Under the pieces are notes generated by a model. It was not told where the DNA came from and did not search any database. It saw only the letters and a program-made list of their open reading frames with translations. A stretch of 64,000 nt of DNA from Clarkia xantiana subsp. parviflora (Eukaryota > Streptophyta > Magnoliopsida > Myrtales > Onagraceae), in assembly GCA_036873135.1 (NCBI GenBank), contig JAPTYO010000008.1, positions 36,094,819 to 36,158,818 on the forward strand. Direction: 5' to 3'. Position numbers and translations under genes: made by a program. Shown here piece by piece: positions 12,721 to 23,475 of the stretch. The first letter of the stretch is position 1; each line of letters begins with the position of its first letter.

Positions 12721-14220
12721 AGTTGGCCATTGTTGTAATTTTTATATTTTTTAAAAGAAGCAATATTATTAATAAAAACACACAACATACAACACACTAC
12801 AAACCAAAAGGACTAAGAGTTTTGGCTAGCAAGCAAGTCCGTCGATGGGTAAACCCAATTCTCGACACAAAGCGACTAATGCTTAAGAGCAGAAACTCAA
12901 ATCCAGTCATTATTAATAACCAAAGGAAATAAATTAAACAAGCAACATAAAGTAAAAATCAGATACCCACTATAGGTAGTGATAGTATAGAAGTAACATG
13001 ACTAAGAGAAAATGCTAATGACTCCAAAGAAGCCAAATTGCTTTCATCGGAAAAAAGGCATGTCAGCCCAGTAACCATGTGCCAACCGGAAGATCTGATC
13101 ACAAACAAACACGGATTGGATGGGCATGGCGGAAGATGCGGAACGAGAAGGTATCTCCATCAACAAAAAGTTACACTTACACCAACAATAAATCGAGCTA
13201 AACCACAAGTAGGATGTGTAGCAGACCTTCGATGGTATACATGATCAAAAACCAGTATAACAATACACCCCATAACGTGAAATATCCTAAAAGGACTAGC
13301 GCACGTTGGGGACAAAGGATACCCTAGGTTCTCAAAGAGACATAATTTTCTTTGACTAGAGCTGGTTAAATCCAGAACTAGTCGGAAAAAAAAAGGGTGG
13401 GTGTGGTAGCTTGATTTATCATTGGATTGGTGAACTCTGCAGACTTCGATACCAACTCGAGATGAGCGGAGCGAGGTAGGTGTGGATATAGACCAAACAT
13501 ATGGTGTAGATGACAGATATCGAGGCATCCTGCAATGAAGTTTCACACGAAGCATACAATCATTGTTAAAATTGATATATCTGAATCCCGACCAATTAGA
13601 CAGGAAGGTCATATGCTCGTCTACCCAGCTGGTGAGACGATCTAGGTTTAAAAACCATTTTAACATTAATAGTTTGAATACTAACCTTATACAGCAACAC
13701 TAACATACATTAGCACCATGAAAAGCTTAGGCAACTATATGATAAACCATAAAAGTGCCAAACCCATTAAGTATAAAGTGCTCCATAGGAGGTAGAGCAA
13801 CATCGATTGAGATATGGAAAGCCGCAGTGAATAATTAAGCAGCTGAGACAGCAACAGCTTATTCAACCAAAGCGATAGCCCGTGGCAAAGCATGAACTGG
13901 CAGAGGGTATCGATTCCGGTGCGATTCCATATGAGATGACTATGAAGCTTGCAGATTGACTCCTGGGTTGCCGACTTGCAGGGGCACACCCACACATGGT
14001 CTATCTTCAAACTCGATGAAACACATCACTTTATGCCAGGTGAGGTTGCTAGCCTCTGCATAAGGCCACAGGGGATCTGTGGGCGGATAAGATCCGTGAT
14101 GGTCGTGTCGATTGAAGATCAGTCAATCTTGGAGGGTGGTTGATGGGTATACGTCCGATTCTGGTTCGTTTTATATTATTCGGACTTCGTATACACGTCA
14201 AACTCACTAAACGGTTTCAA
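12721..14220. other. Intergenic region without a recognised gene
   Basis: The base composition is less AT-rich than the left flank, and minus-strand ORFs of 168 codons (13666-13160) and 91 codons (14010-13735) occur. Neither translation shows a motif I recognise, and the surrounding frames are broken by stops. It could be a very old transposon or pseudogene remnant, but I cannot support a specific call. Confidence 0.4.
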
Positions 14221-14229
14221 ATTATTCAC

Positions 14230-14310
14230 CTGCTGTCAGACCTAAAAAATCCGACCTAAGGCGATATACGTTTTGAAAAACGTGGAATTTGAAAGAGTCG
14301 CCACTAGTTA
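14230..14310 (-). mobile_element. Primer-binding site and leader of a large gypsy-type element
   Basis: On the minus strand, TGGCGACTC begins at 14302 and is followed by a leader that reads TTAGGTCGGA in the middle. The same block occurs in the opposite orientation at 28105-28180. A TGGCGACTC-type primer-binding site directly after an LTR is typical of large Ogre/Tat-like plant gypsy elements. The rest of the internal region is not present to the left. Confidence 0.5.
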
Positions 14311-14664
14311 ATTATAAGGCTAATTAGAAACCTAAATGTCTTAAGCGAATAACGAATTAAACGTCTAGGTATAAAATCGATCTACGATCAGAAATTCGAG
14401 TTCGGGGGTTCTATTACGAATTAAAAACTTAAATTTTTAACTACGCCCTTTTGGTACTCAATTCACTTAATTTGTCAATTTTATTGTTAAATAATATACA
14501 TTATGAAACTATTTTATTAAAAAAAAAACCTAGCAACACTATCAAATATATTTACATCAGAACGTAAATTGATATACTTACATAACACCGAATAATCAAA
14601 TTTGTAATTAACCCCAAATTAATTAGATTTAAACTAATTAATCCTAAATCTAATATAATAATAC

Positions 14665-14721
<57 letters not shown>

Positions 14722-15375
14722 CAATGAATAATTAAATAATAAAAAAATAAAAGAAAAGGAAAAAAAAAACCAATCGGGGAAGAAGAAACTCATCTGCAGG
14801 GAGGACAGCAGCCCACAGCGAGGAAGACGCGGCGGACAGGGGCGGGACGCGGCGGAGAGGTAGTCGACCGGAGCGGGCGTGCGAGCGATGAGGACTATGA
14901 GCGATGGCCGAAGGTGTGAGGGTGGACCACCGGTCGGAGTTTCAAGCAGCGAGGGCCCAGGGCCGTGGTGAGGGAGGTGATTCCGACGACGATCTTGACG
15001 GGCGGAGTCGAGGGCAGGTGCTGGCGGAGCTTCAGTCCAGTCGGGGGGCGAGCTCGCCGGTGATGGAGGGCAGGGTCCAGGCGAGACGAGGTCGTGACGA
15101 GCAGAGGTCACGGTGAGTTTGTAGGGCTGCTGGTCGGGCTGACAAGCAGGTCGGAATGACCGGAGGTGGACACGGCGGGATGGTTGGACGGAAGGTGGAG
15201 GAACGCTGGAAGTCGAAGGGGAAGACGGTGGCCGGAGCTCTTATCCGGTCGGGCTGGCCTGCAGTAACGATGAGAGAGAGAGAGAGAGAGAGATGGTCGG
15301 CGAGCGGAGCTGGGGACCGGAGCTCGGGACCGGAGCGACGACGTGGCGAACTGGGCGATGGTCGTGGCCGGGGAA
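14311..15375 (-). mobile_element. 3' part of a long GC-rich LTR, split by element 1
   Basis: Reading the minus strand, the LTR starts at 25551 (TGTAAACACTC), runs to 24995, is interrupted by the inserted element 1, and continues from 15375 to about 14311, where the primer-binding site follows. Rejoined it would be about 1.6 kb. This part holds a strongly GC-rich block (about 14790-15375), a (GA)n tract at 15272-15291 and the (AAT)n tract. A TATA box in the other part (about 25171-25183, minus strand) suggests that the GC-rich block is transcribed leader. ORFs of 60-150 codons here are composition effects. The LTR end is not the canonical CA, so the left boundary is approximate. Confidence 0.5.
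14666..14721. repeat. (AAT)n microsatellite
   Basis: An almost pure AAT trinucleotide run lies inside the long LTR. The related LTR near 27600-27665 carries the complementary ATT run. Confidence 0.95.
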
Positions 15376-16040
15376 TGATGGGTTTTGATATAGCCGTTAG
15401 GCCCATTAACGACGACTAAACGGTGAAGTAGGCCCACTAGGCCCCAAACAAGGCATAGAAGACCAATACGAGGGGTCCCGACAAGGTCGGTCCCGATATA
15501 TGAGTTGAACGCTCCCGATGATATGCCTTTAAGTAGGCCCCGATGATATGCCTTTAAGTAGGCCCCGATGTTATGCCTTTAAGTAGGCCCCGATATTGAA
15601 TCCCTGAGAAGATTGGCCCTGTCCCGATGACGAGGGGCCCCGAGCGGTGACCAAAGGAGATAACTCTGGAGTCCCCGACTTCCGTCGGGACTTGCTACCA
15701 GAGCACGAGGCCGAGAAATACGCCCACTATAAACATAGTGGGGAAGTGGCCGGAAAAGATGGAACGTGGGTTACTGGCCGAGATAAGCGGAACGTGGCAG
15801 TTATCCCAACAGGTAACTGAGGTAACCCCTCCCATATATAAAGGAAAGAGTTACCTCAGGATTGATATGTTCAGATACTTACATACTAATACTTGCTTGC
15901 CTGCATCGAGATACTCATTTAAGCATCGGAGAGGGATTTTGGGTCACCGCCCAGTCTATCCCCTTCTTGCAGGATTACTTGGAGCGAAGGAGTTCAGACT
16001 TCCGTCAAGAACGTACCGGAGTTCCAACCGTGATCCAACA
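15376..16040 (+). repeat. 5' LTR of element 1
   Basis: A 665 bp direct repeat with a TATA-like TATATAAAGG at about 15835. Between about 15517 and 15595 the LTR holds three to four tandem copies of a ~25 bp unit containing GATATGCCTTTAAGTAGG. It matches 23476-24994 once the hAT insertion there is removed. Confidence 0.93.
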
Positions 16041-16062
16041 TTGGTGTCGTCTGTGGGAACGA
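16041..16062 (+). promoter_or_regulatory. Primer-binding site of element 1
   Basis: TTGGTGTCGTCTGTGGGAA directly follows the LTR. The related sites of elements 2 and 4 read TTGGCGTCGTCCGTGGG and TTTGGCGCCGTCTGTGGG, which identifies the three as one lineage. The site resembles the tRNA-Asp-type sites common in plant gypsy elements; the exact tRNA is inferred. Confidence 0.75.
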
Positions 16063-16076
16063 AGCAAAAAGCAAAA

Positions 16077-17711
16077 ATGACTTCTACCCGTTCGATGGCT
16101 GGCAAGCAAAAGAAGAGACAAGGACAATCTGGTGGTTCCCGCCACCCTGCCGGGACTCTAAATTCAGGGCCGCCGGAGCGCACTGTTGATCGGAATGATC
16201 CTCCCCCTGCTGTTTCCCAAACAAGGGGGCATCATGATGATCGCAAAGATTCCATTCGAAACTCGTCGGAGAGTTGGGAAGAGATCCCAAGGAGGGACCC
16301 GGATGCACCTGCAAAACCGGACTTGGCAAAGGCTGTGATGGATGCCATGCCAGTATTTTTGGAAGCTTTGGAGGCTCTCTTGGACCGAAGGGAGGCCGCC
16401 AAGAAGAAGGAGGAGGAGTTGCCTCCGCCTCCGCCGATGGAGAATCGGGACGGGCAGGAGGCCCAACCTGAGCACCAAGACAAGGGCAAGGAGCCTGCCC
16501 TATCGGAGCAGTTCGTGGTCGATGGGCTTGGGCCTGTGCAGCATAGGACCATTCCTCTCAATGGCCCTATCACCCCCGATCAAGTGGTGAAGATCGTGAA
16601 CATTTGTATGGGGGACCAGAAGAAAATGATGTCGGAGCTGAGGGATCGATCCACTCATGCATTCGTCCCCCGATTGGTGAACACCACTGCCCCGCCGGGA
16701 CTAGGCATCCCGACAATCAAGGAGTATGATGGCGAGGGAGATCCCGTTCGTCATGTCCAAAAGCATGTCATGGCTTGTCTAGGCAGAGCCCCGAATGATG
16801 ATATAGTGTGCGTTTTGTTCCCAGGCACACTCGGTGAGAGGGCCCTGACGTGGTTCTTCAGCCTTCCCCCAGGATGCATCTCTAGCTGGACCCAGATGCA
16901 TGATCGCTTCATCTAGCAGTACCAGGGCCGTCGGCGCCTCCTGAAAAGCGCGAGGTCCCTGGCTGAGGTGGTACAGAGGCCCGACGAATCTCTGGCGCAC
17001 TACTACCAGAGGTACACTGCTAGCGTGACCAAGATTGATGAGGAAATGTCGGAGGGAGAGACCATCCGCACTTTCATTCGGAACATGACAGCACCATATG
17101 GTTCCGACCTGATACACAGCGTGGCTGAGAAGGTTGTGTGGAACATGGAGGCGCTGCAGAAGAGGGTGAAGCAGCAAATTGACGTCCAGGAGTCGAAGAT
17201 AGCTGCCGGAGACCTCGACCCTCCGAAATCGAACAAGGGGAAGCAGTCGTTCAAACCCTCGGACGATCGTAGGAGGAAAGATAAACCCGAGAGCAGTCGA
17301 GGTCGAGGCCGTCCCGATCGGAGGGAAGACAAGCGTTCCTCGAAGCCGGACAAGCGGGAGGACCACTACACCCCTCTCATTTGTTCCATGGGAGCTGTAT
17401 TGGCGGTGATGGACCGACAGGGTATCGCCAGGTATCCCCCGAAAAAAGATGGAGAGTCCATGGGAGCCCGCACTGATCGTTATTGTCGCTTTCATCGTGC
17501 CAACGGTCACGACACTAACCATTGTCGGGAGTTGAAGAAAGAGATTGAGAAGCTGATCCAGAAGGGGAAACTCAAGGAATTTGTGGTTGGAAAACGGGGC
17601 CGATCCCGTTCCCGGTCCCGATCGCGGTCCCGTTCCCGTTCCTGATCCCGTGGTCGATCCCCGAAGAAGGATAAGCCCGAGTCTTCCAATGCCCGCAAGG
17701 AGAAGCGGTGA
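16077..17711 (+). pseudogene. gag of element 1, interrupted
   Basis: The frame begins at ATG 16077. A charged, Pro-rich N-terminal part is followed by the gag core (LTWFFSLPPGCISSW, then RRRLLKSARSL and DESLAHYYQRY), a basic stretch, a zinc-knuckle-like CRFHRANGHDTNHC motif and an Arg-Ser repeat tail. The same frame is broken by TAG at 16914-16916, where relatives have Gln (CAG to TAG), by TGA at 17643-17645 in the Arg-Ser tail (CGA to TGA), and by TGA at about 17709. All three are C-to-T type losses, as expected from deamination of methylated cytosine in a silenced element. Gag would form the particle. Confidence 0.85.
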
Positions 17712-17720
17712 ACTATTAAT

Positions 17721-18500
17721 GTGATTCACGGAGGACTTGCTGCAGGAGGAGACACTACGGCAGCTCGGGAGGTCTATGCTTCTCGGATTCCCATTGCTGT
17801 GGTGCTGGGCAAGAGGGCCCGAAATTGGACTCCGAAAGAAGAAATGGTGATTCCCTTCTCAGCGGAGGACCTGATAGGTGTGGAGACCCCGCACGATGAT
17901 GCTTTGGTCGTGACCCTGAACATGGACGGGTACGAGATGAAGCGAATCCTGATTGATGGAGGGAGCTCCTCCGATATTTTGTTTATGGACGCACTGCAGG
18001 CCATGGGGAAAACCAAGAAGGACTTGAAGCCTGCGGACTTCCCGATGGTCGGATTTCTGGCTCTACCTCTTACCCGGTCGGGGTGATTACCTTACCGGTC
18101 GAGTTCGGGAGTGGTTGGAAGTCGGAGAAGAGGAACGTAGAATTCGTGGTGGTCGAGTCTGCGGGGACCTACAATGCCATTATCGGGAGGACTACCATCA
18201 ACCCGCTGGGGGCAATTGCCTCAACTGTTCATCAGAAACTGAAGATCCCGACTGACCACGGAATCGGGGAGGTCCAGGGCGATCAGATAGCTTCCAGGAG
18301 GTGCTATGTCAATGCCACCCGAAGGAGAAATCGGGAGGCTATGACTGTTTTCCAGACTGACGCTGATCCTTGAGAGGAGTTCGGGCGTCCCGCCCCGATG
18401 GAAGATTTGAAGGAGGTCGAGATTGATGGACCTTAGAGGAAGGTGAAAATCGGGTCCGCTCTGACTGAGGAGACGGCCCGAGAATTGATTAATCTGTTGA
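17721..18500 (+). pseudogene. Aspartic protease domain of element 1, frameshifted
   Basis: The translation contains the retropepsin active site as LIDGGSSSDILF, with the catalytic Asp at 17955-17957, and later IIGRTTINPLGAIAS. DGG in place of DTG/DSG also occurs in element 2 and appears to be usual for this lineage. A one-base loss near 18053-18056 shifts the frame: upstream reads MVGF, downstream reads SGSTSYPVGVITLP. Stops follow at 18371-18373 and about 18434. Confidence 0.85.
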
Positions 18501-19234
18501 AGGAGTTCTAGGAGCTGTTCGCCTGGTCCCCGAGTGACATGCCAGGAATCAGCCCCGATGTGATTACTCACGAGCTGAAGATTGATCCCGCGATCAAGCC
18601 GATTACACAGAGAAGGCGCCTGATGGGTGCCGACAAGAAGATTGCGATCCAGGAAGAGGTGGGCAGGTTGCTCGATGCTGGATTCATTAAGGAGCTCCGA
18701 TTCCAGACCTGGGTCGCCAACCCAGTCCTGGTGAAGAAGAGCAATGGAAAATGGCTGGATGAGCTGGAAAATGTGCTTTGGGCTGTTAGAACGACACCCA
18801 AACGATCGACTGGGGAGACTCCGTTTGGCCTTGTTTATGGCACGAAAGCAGTGGCTCCCGTCGAAATAGCTGTGGCATCCCATCGGACGAGGTATTACGA
18901 ACCTCTCTCGAATGATGAAATGAGGCGTCTGGACTTGGACTTGGTCGAAGAAAAGAGGCGGAGTGCCGAGGAGGCCTAGGCCCGGATGCGCTTGGCAACA
19001 GCTCGATACTATAATCAACGAGTCAAGTCTCGACAGTTCTTTGTCGGGGAACTGGTCTGGCGTCGGAAGGAATTTACCCTTTTGGATCGGATCAACAAGA
19101 TGTCACCAAAATGGGAAGGACCTTATAAGGTCGTGGGGATGCCAGCTCGGAATGCGTACAAGTTGGAAGACCTCGATGGCAATGTGTTGAAGCATTCTTT
19201 TAGTGGCGAACACTTGAAGAAATGTCATGTTTGA
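18501..19234 (+). pseudogene. pol remnant: RT N-terminus joined by deletion to integrase C-terminus
   Basis: The frame opens into the start of reverse transcriptase (FAWSPSDMPGISPDVI, then EEVGRLLDAGFIKE and NPVLVKKSNGKW). Directly after NGKW, at about 18753-18757, it changes to the end of integrase (LWAVRTTPKRSTGETPFGL, then WEGPYKVV). The catalytic RT palm, RNase H and most of integrase are missing, yet the frame is kept across the junction. A stop TAG lies at 18977-18979, and the pol frame ends with TGA at 19232-19234. The element cannot supply its own polymerase or integrase. Confidence 0.85.
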
Positions 19235-19391
19235 TATTAAGTCGCCTTCAGTGGTGCAAGTTGTTTGTTAAGTCGCCTTCAGTGGTGCAAGTTGTTTATT
19301 AAGTCGCCTTCAGCGGTGCGAGTTGTTTATTAAGTCGCCTTCAGTGGTGCAAGTTGTTTATTAAGTCGCCTTAAGTGGTGCAAGTTGAGCC
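19235..19391 (+). repeat. 31-bp minisatellite, five copies
   Basis: Copies begin at 19237, 19268, 19299, 19330 and 19361. The unit holds TTAAGTCGCCTTCAGTGGTG followed by CAAGTTGTT. Within the unit, CGCC-TTCAGT-GGTG can pair as a four-base stem with one G-T wobble. It starts directly after the pol stop. Confidence 0.9.
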
Positions 19392-19451
19392 ATCAATGAA
19401 TAAAGAGGTTGCTTCCGACAAGACTATGCTAATACTTATCATTCTAAGCAT

Positions 19452-19934
19452 GCTTAAATCGCCTTAAATGACACGATTAAATCGCCTTAAGTGGCGCGAT
19501 TAAATCGCCTTAAGTGGCGTGGTTCCGCCTTAAATGGCACGATTAAATCGCCTTAAGTGGTGTGGATAACTTGCCTTAAATGACACGATTAAATCGCCTT
19601 AAGTGGCGTGGTTCCGCCTTAAGTGGCGCGATTAAATCGCCTTAAGTGGCGTGGTTCCGCCTTAAGTGGCGCGATTAATTCACCTTTAAGTGGTGTGAGT
19701 AAGTTGCCTTAAAGAGCACGATTAAATAGCCTTAAGTGGTGTGGATAAGTTGCCTTAAGGGGCACGATTAAATCACCTTAAGTGGTGTGGATAAGTTGCC
19801 TTAAGAGGCACGATTAAATCGCCTTAAGTGGTGTGGGTAAAATGTCTTAAGTGACGCGTCGAAATTACTCTTAAGTGATATGATCGAATTTCCTTAAGTG
19901 GCGTAGTTAATTCACCTTAAGTGGTGCAGTGATG
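19452..19934 (+). repeat. Hairpin minisatellite of element 1, about 20 units
   Basis: A degenerate array of 20-28 bp units built on CGCCTTAAGTGGCG. It lies between the 3' end of the sense pol and the 3' end of the antisense gene. Unit variants include CGCC/GGCG, CACC/GGTG (19681, 19773, 19912), TGCC/GGCA (19751, 19797) and TGTC/GACG (19843): both stem arms change together. Some units are unpaired or use G-T wobble. Confidence 0.9.
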
Positions 19935-20019
19935 ATCGGAACCAAAAAAGATTGATATTATAAAGATCTGGGAGGTTCGCGACAAAGAAGGAAATTACAA
20001 GGATTTGAAAATAAAGCAA

Positions 20020-22977
20020 TCAAGCTTGATCCTTGGCAGCGTCGAGGGGAGCAGGGTCCACGAGGTCTGTGGCAGAAGGCTCCGTGATCGGTGGATCAGA
20101 CTCGGGAAGATTGGCCGCGGGAGGATTGGACTCTGGGAAGTCAGCCGGTGAAGGGTCAATCATCGGGGGCTCAGTTGTCGGGAGTTCTGCACTTGGAGGT
20201 TCCACCGTGCCTTCAGCACCCGCAGCCCCCTCGGGGGTGTTGGCCCCGTCGTTCTCCTCAGAAAGGTTGAAGTACCTCTCCGCGAAGGGGGCGAGGGTTT
20301 GAGACTTGGTGAAATCGATGGCACCACCATACTCCAGATGGAGCTCCTCGACAACGTTAAGCAGGGTGGTCTCCACCTCCGCCGTACAGAACTTCACTGC
20401 ATCCAGTTGGAAAGCCTCGGAGCCCCGATAATCTTCCCGTCCCTTGGCCTCAGCCTCGGCCAGCTTGGTGGGAAACTCAGCAAGTTCCCGTTCCATCTGT
20501 CGGGACCGATTGGCGAGAAGGACTTTCTCTGCCTCCAGCCCCGCCTTAGCATCCTCGAGGGCCTTCTTCTCGGCTTCCAGACCCGCCTTGGCGTCCTCGA
20601 GGGCCTTCTTCTCGAGGACATGCCTGTCCCGATCCTCCGCGCGCCCCTGCTGCTCCTCACTGAGCCTTTGGCGCTCCTGCTTCAGCAACCTCTCAAAGTC
20701 GTAGACCTGCCTCAGGAGGTCCCGAGTCTTCTGGTTAAGGAGGGCCTGCTCCTTAACCAACTTCCCCTTCGACAACTCGGAGGCAGCCAGATCCTCCTTG
20801 AGCTTGGCCAAGACCTCGGGGGCCGCCTTGGCACGCTCCTGCTCCAGGGCCTCCTCCAAGGCCAGGACATACCCGAAACAGCAGTGTTGGTCCGCCATTT
20901 CCTGCGAAGAAGAAGAGAAGAGGTCAGTACACGAAAATATTCTGCCTTATATATACTAAGTGTAAAGACAGGAAACCTTACCTCCACGCGACGAACGGCC
21001 ATGGCGCGAATATCCCCGTGGATGTCCTCTCGAGCCAGGGAAAGCGGGAGCTTCATAGATGGTGAAACTGAGCCTCCAGTTCCGTGGACACATCGTCCCG
21101 ACGCAGCGGGACCCCCCCGCAACGACTCGATCGGAGTCCAAGGAGCCGCCGCTTGGTCCGAGGAGTAAAGCTGGTAGAAGCTCCCGTCTAAGGGGAGAGG
21201 GGGAACGACGCTCTGAGTATCGGAGGTACGGGCCTCCGAGCCGCCATGAGAACCCGCCAGCTCCTCGGGAGTCAGGCTCAAGACCGGCGACAACTGCTGT
21301 GCCGGAGAAGACGGAGGCGGCCCTTCGGGAGTCGGCTCCGGCGGAGTCTGTCTCGCCCCCCGACGACGAATCAGGGGCTGGCCCCCGCTCGCCTCCTCAG
21401 AAGAGTGAGAGACGTCCAGGTCAAGCACCCGACGGAACTGACCGTCCGTCGGGGCGTCTTCAGTCCCCGATCCTCCTGGGGCTGGAAGAGAAAGGAGGGG
21501 CTCTCCGACCTGGGCGTCGGAGGGTGGCACCTCCGCCGAAGCTCCAGCTTCCGATTGACCTGCAGCTGGAGGACGAGAAGCTTCAGAAATAAAGTCAGGA
21601 AGTTGATCAGGATCCTTACACCAAATGACGCGACGGGAGAGGTACTGGTCATTCCCGTAATAATTGTAGTAACCCGCTATGAGGACGCGGGGAGTTTCTC
21701 CTTGCAGGATACGTTTGATCCCTTCGATCCTGGCTCCTTTATCGGAGGGGATTAACTCCTTAGGAATACGCCTCCTGTACAATTGAATTGCTAAGCGGAG
21801 CTGTTTACCTTCCTCGGGAGTCTTGGTGTTGAAGATCTGCTCCATCTTCTCCACCCGGGCCCGTTTGATTTGCTCCGAGGTGGGAGGTGCCGACGAGGAG
21901 GCGGCCCTCTTTGAAGACTTCCTCTTCCTCGCGGGGTGTGGGACAGCATCAGTCTCCGCCTGCTTAAGCACGAGATTGGTCAGCAATGATACCTTCTTAG
22001 CTGCAAAGACGAAAACGAAAGGACAGTTAGAATATTACCCAAGGAACGAGGTTAGAAGGGTCGTCGAAGAGTTGACCCCCCGGACACGATATCAAGGAGT
22101 CGGATCCCGGTCAGAACCAGGTCCCGCTCCCCGATGGAGTTGGCGTCGAGGGGAGCGAAAGAGTCCCCCCAACGATAAAGCTGGATGCAGTGGAGAATCT
22201 GGAAATCCTCCTCGGAGTAAGTGTGGAAAGCGGGAGCAGGGTCCGCCTCAACCTCCCATCGGGGACATGGGATGGAGCTGTTTCGGATGAAGAAATAACT
22301 CCTCTTCCAGCCACTGTTGTCGGGCCCCGAGTCAGTGATGAGCCCCCGACCCTTGGTGACCTTCCAGGTGTCACCATTCCAGCTGTACCGAGAGAGCTGC
22401 GCCTTGCTCCACTTAGGCATCCGCGGGTAGAAGGCACAGACTCCGGCATCATTGCACTTAAATCCATAGAAGGTCCGGAAGAGTCGGAGGCTATAGGGCC
22501 ATTGTTGACGGACGCAAAGGACGCGGAAAGCATTCCACACGCGGATGGCGTGGGGGGAGAAAGTAGTCGGATGTGTTTTGTAATATGTACACATCTCGAC
22601 TATGTCCCCACAGAAAGGGAATAGGATCCCTGCCGATATTTGCCCGGTGGAGACAAATACCTCCCCTTCCCGGGGACGAGTGGCCACAGGGTCACCCGGG
22701 ACGCGGGGCCAAGGAAAAGGGAAGCGAGGCTCCCAGGTGGAAGTAATGCACCCCTCCCGGAGAGCTGCATCATAGGCAGTGTCGGAAATCTCATTGCAAG
22801 CATAATCGAACTTGAAGGGCTTCTTCCCCCCAGAACTGGACTCACCGTCTGGAAAGTAATCAGAGCAAGAAAAAGCACAGTCGATTTCCGCAAAAGTTCG
22901 GGTAAGTTAATTGAGATAAAAGAAAAACTATGCTAACAAGTCTCTTCGGAATCGAAGGAGAAAATCTTACCAGACAT
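20020..22977 (-). CDS. Antisense spliced gene of element 1 (Transposase_28-like plus coiled coil)
   Basis: Exons in transcription order: 22977-22971 (ATG TCT G, donor GTAAGATT), 22848 to about 22091, 22000-20982, and 20901-20020. Splicing of exons 1-2 and 3-4 keeps the frame with consensus sites; the donor of exon 2 is not settled, and a small frameshift may be present there. Exon 2 encodes a domain with GILFPFCGDIVEMCTYY, FSPHAIRVWNAFRVL and KRSYFFIRN, resembling the putative plant transposon domain Transposase_28 (PF04195), from memory. Exon 3 is basic, then Ser/Pro/Glu-rich. Exon 4 is a long coiled coil with an internal repeat of KALEDAKAGLEAE, then a Pro/Thr/Glu tail. About 890 residues. 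Antisense extra ORFs are known from Grande and Retand elements; function unknown. Unlike gag/pol, its exons lack obvious stops. Confidence 0.7.
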
Positions 22978-23475
22978 GTTGAATCGGAGAAGAAAGGATG
23001 ATCTTGAGGGTTGGAGATTCCGGTCGCCGGAGTGTTGATCGGAGAAAGAAAGGAGAGCTCGAGCTTTTGAAAACGCAGAGAATGAAACGGTAAAGGAGAA
23101 TTGAATAGTGCCAAGATTTGGGGTTTTATAGGAGAGAGGACAGCCAAAGAGACGTTGCAATCTGAACCGTTGAAGATTAAACGCCTCAATCTGAATCGTC
23201 GAAGCACTAGAGACAAAACGGCTAGAAAGTGCTTTTTCAGAAAAAACAGGCACGGGTACCAAAACCGTCGCTTCGTCACCTGCTGCATTTAATAGTTGAG
23301 TGACCGAGAAATCTTTTCGGATTCGGTGGTTATCCTCGGAATATCAGGGAATCTTGAAGAAGGAGATCGGCTTCAGAATATTTTTCGTAAAATCAAAACC
23401 CTCCGATACCGATATCGGGAGGTCCGGAACTGGAAGACACGACGAACTATAAGTCCCTCATGTCTTGGGGGCAAA
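22978..23475 (-). promoter_or_regulatory. Probable promoter and 5' UTR of the antisense gene
   Basis: This is the space between the antisense ATG and the 3' LTR of element 1, on the minus strand. It has no conserved ORF. I saw no certain TATA box. Assignment as promoter and leader is by position. Its right end contains the polypurine tract CTTGGGGGCAAA used by the sense element. Confidence 0.35.

Noticed and set aside
13381..13460. Possible tRNA gene
   Set aside because: No cloverleaf with proper A and B boxes could be drawn; no tRNA or rRNA gene was found anywhere in the window.
13160..14010. Minus-strand ORFs considered as a LINE or gene remnant
   Set aside because: No RT, endonuclease or RNase H motif could be found, so no specific call is supported.
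14650..15437. ORFs of 70-153 codons in the GC-rich block on both strands
   Set aside because: GC-rich composition lacks stops; the region is LTR sequence and the translations are low-complexity.
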